This document shows, piece after piece, positions 6,313 through 7,247 of a DNA stretch of 7,247 bases. The stretch comes from Bordetella parapertussis (GTDB lineage: Bacteria > Pseudomonadota > Gammaproteobacteria > Burkholderiales > Burkholderiaceae_C): positions 1 through 7,247 of the forward strand of contig CAMCES010000068.1 in the NCBI GenBank assembly GCA_945873925.1, in the 5' to 3' direction. The notes beneath the pieces are model-generated. The model had not been told where the DNA came from. It ran no database searches and saw only the letters and a list, made by a program, of their open reading frames with translations. Position numbers and translations under genes: made by a program. Positions within the stretch are counted from its first letter, which is position 1, and every line of letters begins with the position of its first letter.

Positions 6313-6330
6313 GCTGACACGCTCGTCAGC
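6313..6330 (+). other. Small hairpin in the galU-leuC gap
   Basis: GCTGAC (6313-6318) and GTCAGC (6325-6330) form a perfect 6-base-pair stem with a 6-base loop, starting 4 bases after the galU stop. No run of T follows, so it is not a standard intrinsic terminator. It may stabilise an mRNA end, weaken read-through, or be incidental. Confidence 0.4.
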
Positions 6331-6348
6331 CTGACCAGGACCCGCCAC

Positions 6349-7247
6349 ATGGGACGCACCCTTTACGACAAGATTTGGGACGAACACGTCGTCCACCTCG
6401 AAGAAGACGGCACCGCCATCCTCTACATCGACCGCCATTTGGTGCATGAAGTCACCAGTCCGCAAGCCTTTGAAGGCATCCGCCAAGCTGGCCGCAAGGT
6501 GTGGCGGGTCAGCTCCATCGTGGCCACCGCTGACCACAACACCCCCACCACCGGCTGGGAGCTGGGCTACGACGGCATCACCGACCCGATCAGCAAAGAG
6601 CAGATCACCACGCTCGATGCCAACATCCATGAATTTGGCGCGGCCGCCTTCTTCCCCTTCATGTCCAAACGACAAGGCATCGTGCACGTGATTGGCCCGG
6701 AAAACGGCGCCACCCTGCCCGGCATGACCGTGGTGTGTGGCGACAGTCATACGTCTACCCACGGCGCATTTGGTGCGCTGGCCCATGGCATCGGCACCTC
6801 CGAGGTCGAACATGTGATGGCCACGCAAACCTTGTTGGCCAAGAAAGCCAAGAACATGTTGGTCAAAGTCGAGGGAACGCTGGCTAAAGGCGTGACCGGC
6901 AAAGACGTGGTGCTGGCCATCATTGGGCGCATCGGTACCGCAGGCGGCACTGGCTTCACGATTGAATTTGCCGGCTCGGCCATCCGGTCATTGAGCATGG
7001 AAGGTCGCATGACGGTCTGCAACATGGCGATCGAAGCGGGCGCCCGTGCGGGTCTGGTGGCGGTCGACGAGAAAACCATCGACTACGTCAAAGGCCGCCC
7101 CCTGTCGCCCGGCACAGACGCGAACAGTGGCCGGTTTGTCGGTGGCACCGAATGGGACCAGGCCATGGCCTATTGGAAAACCTTGCATTCCGACGCGGAT
7201 GCGCACTTTGACGCGGTGGTCGAGCTCCAAGCCGAGGACATCTTGCC
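6349..7247 (+). CDS. leuC: 3-isopropylmalate dehydratase large subunit (LeuC), 3' truncated by window
   Basis: The first 299 codons of LeuC, an aconitase-family enzyme that, with LeuD, converts 2-isopropylmalate to 3-isopropylmalate in leucine synthesis. The N-terminus MGRTLYDKIWDEHVV and the segments ILYIDRHLVHEVTSPQAFEG (24-43), ATADHNTPT (59-67), RQGIVHVIGPENGATLPG (108-125), VCGDSHTSTHGAFG (129-142) and GTSEVEHVMATQTL (149-162) are all diagnostic. The family is usually about 465-475 residues, so roughly a third is missing, including the region with the three cysteines that bind the [4Fe-4S] cluster. The start ATG 6349 has AGGA at 6337-6340, 8 bases upstream. leuD and leuB would be expected downstream by analogy with related bacteria. 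No leader peptide rich in leucine codons is visible in the 39-base gap, so classical leu attenuation is not supported here. Confidence 0.97.
   Translation, partial: MGRTLYDKIWDEHVVHLEEDGTAILYIDRHLVHEVTSPQAFEGIRQAGRKVWRVSSIVATADHNTPTTGWELGYDGITDPISKEQITTLDANIHEFGAAAFFPFMSKRQGIVHVIGPENGATLPGMTVVCGDSHTSTHGAFGALAHGIGTSEVEHVMATQTLLAKKAKNMLVKVEGTLAKGVTGKDVVLAIIGRIGTAGGTGFTIEFAGSAIRSLSMEGRMTVCNMAIEAGARAGLVAVDEKTIDYVKGRPLSPGTDANSGRFVGGTEWDQAMAYWKTLHSDADAHFDAVVELQAEDIL

Noticed and set aside
1..7247. CRISPR arrays, tRNA or rRNA genes, insertion sequences, phage or defence genes
   Set aside because: I found no spaced repeats, cloverleaf-like segments, transposase-like frames or terminal inverted repeats. 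The window is filled by housekeeping genes with uniform composition.

Overview
The window reads as an ordinary chromosomal segment of a betaproteobacterium, most likely order Burkholderiales and family Comamonadaceae. This rests on the protein character (GntR/UTRA regulator, SdhCDAB, SdhE, hexamer-type citrate synthase, LeuC), the gene order as I remember it for the group, and a moderately high GC content with G/C-rich third codon positions. The genus cannot be fixed from sequence alone. All genes lie on the + strand and are tightly packed. The longest gene-free stretch is about 119 bases, and base and codon use look uniform, with no sign of mobile DNA.

Layout: (1) 1-333, the C-terminal part of a GntR-family regulator, carrying its UTRA ligand-binding domain; (2) 334-452, the intergenic region ahead of sdhC, AT-rich in its middle, with short palindromes and a -10-like hexamer; (3) 453-4090, the succinate dehydrogenase cluster sdhC-sdhD-sdhA-sdhB-sdhE, with very short gaps or 1-base stop/start overlaps; (4) 4123-5433, gltA, 32 bases after sdhE; (5) 5443-6309, galU, 9 bases after gltA; (6) 6349 to the window end, the first ~300 codons of leuC, 39 bases after galU.

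How the genes work together: SdhA and SdhB form the catalytic arm of complex II, SdhC and SdhD are its heme- and quinone-binding membrane anchor, and SdhE is the factor that helps attach FAD covalently to SdhA. GltA makes citrate at the entry of the TCA cycle. The upstream GntR-type protein is a plausible regulator of the block, but its DNA-binding domain is outside the window. GalU (UDP-glucose synthesis) and LeuC (isopropylmalate isomerase large subunit, leucine synthesis) follow with no clear terminator between them and gltA, so some read-through is likely.

I found no previously undescribed system here. The points worth a second look are modest: candidate operator or promoter elements before sdhC, the TAATG/TGATG junctions, a longer-than-E. 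coli SdhE N-terminus, an inverted repeat before gltA, a possible change in the allosteric NADH site of GltA, the placement of galU, and a small hairpin before leuC.
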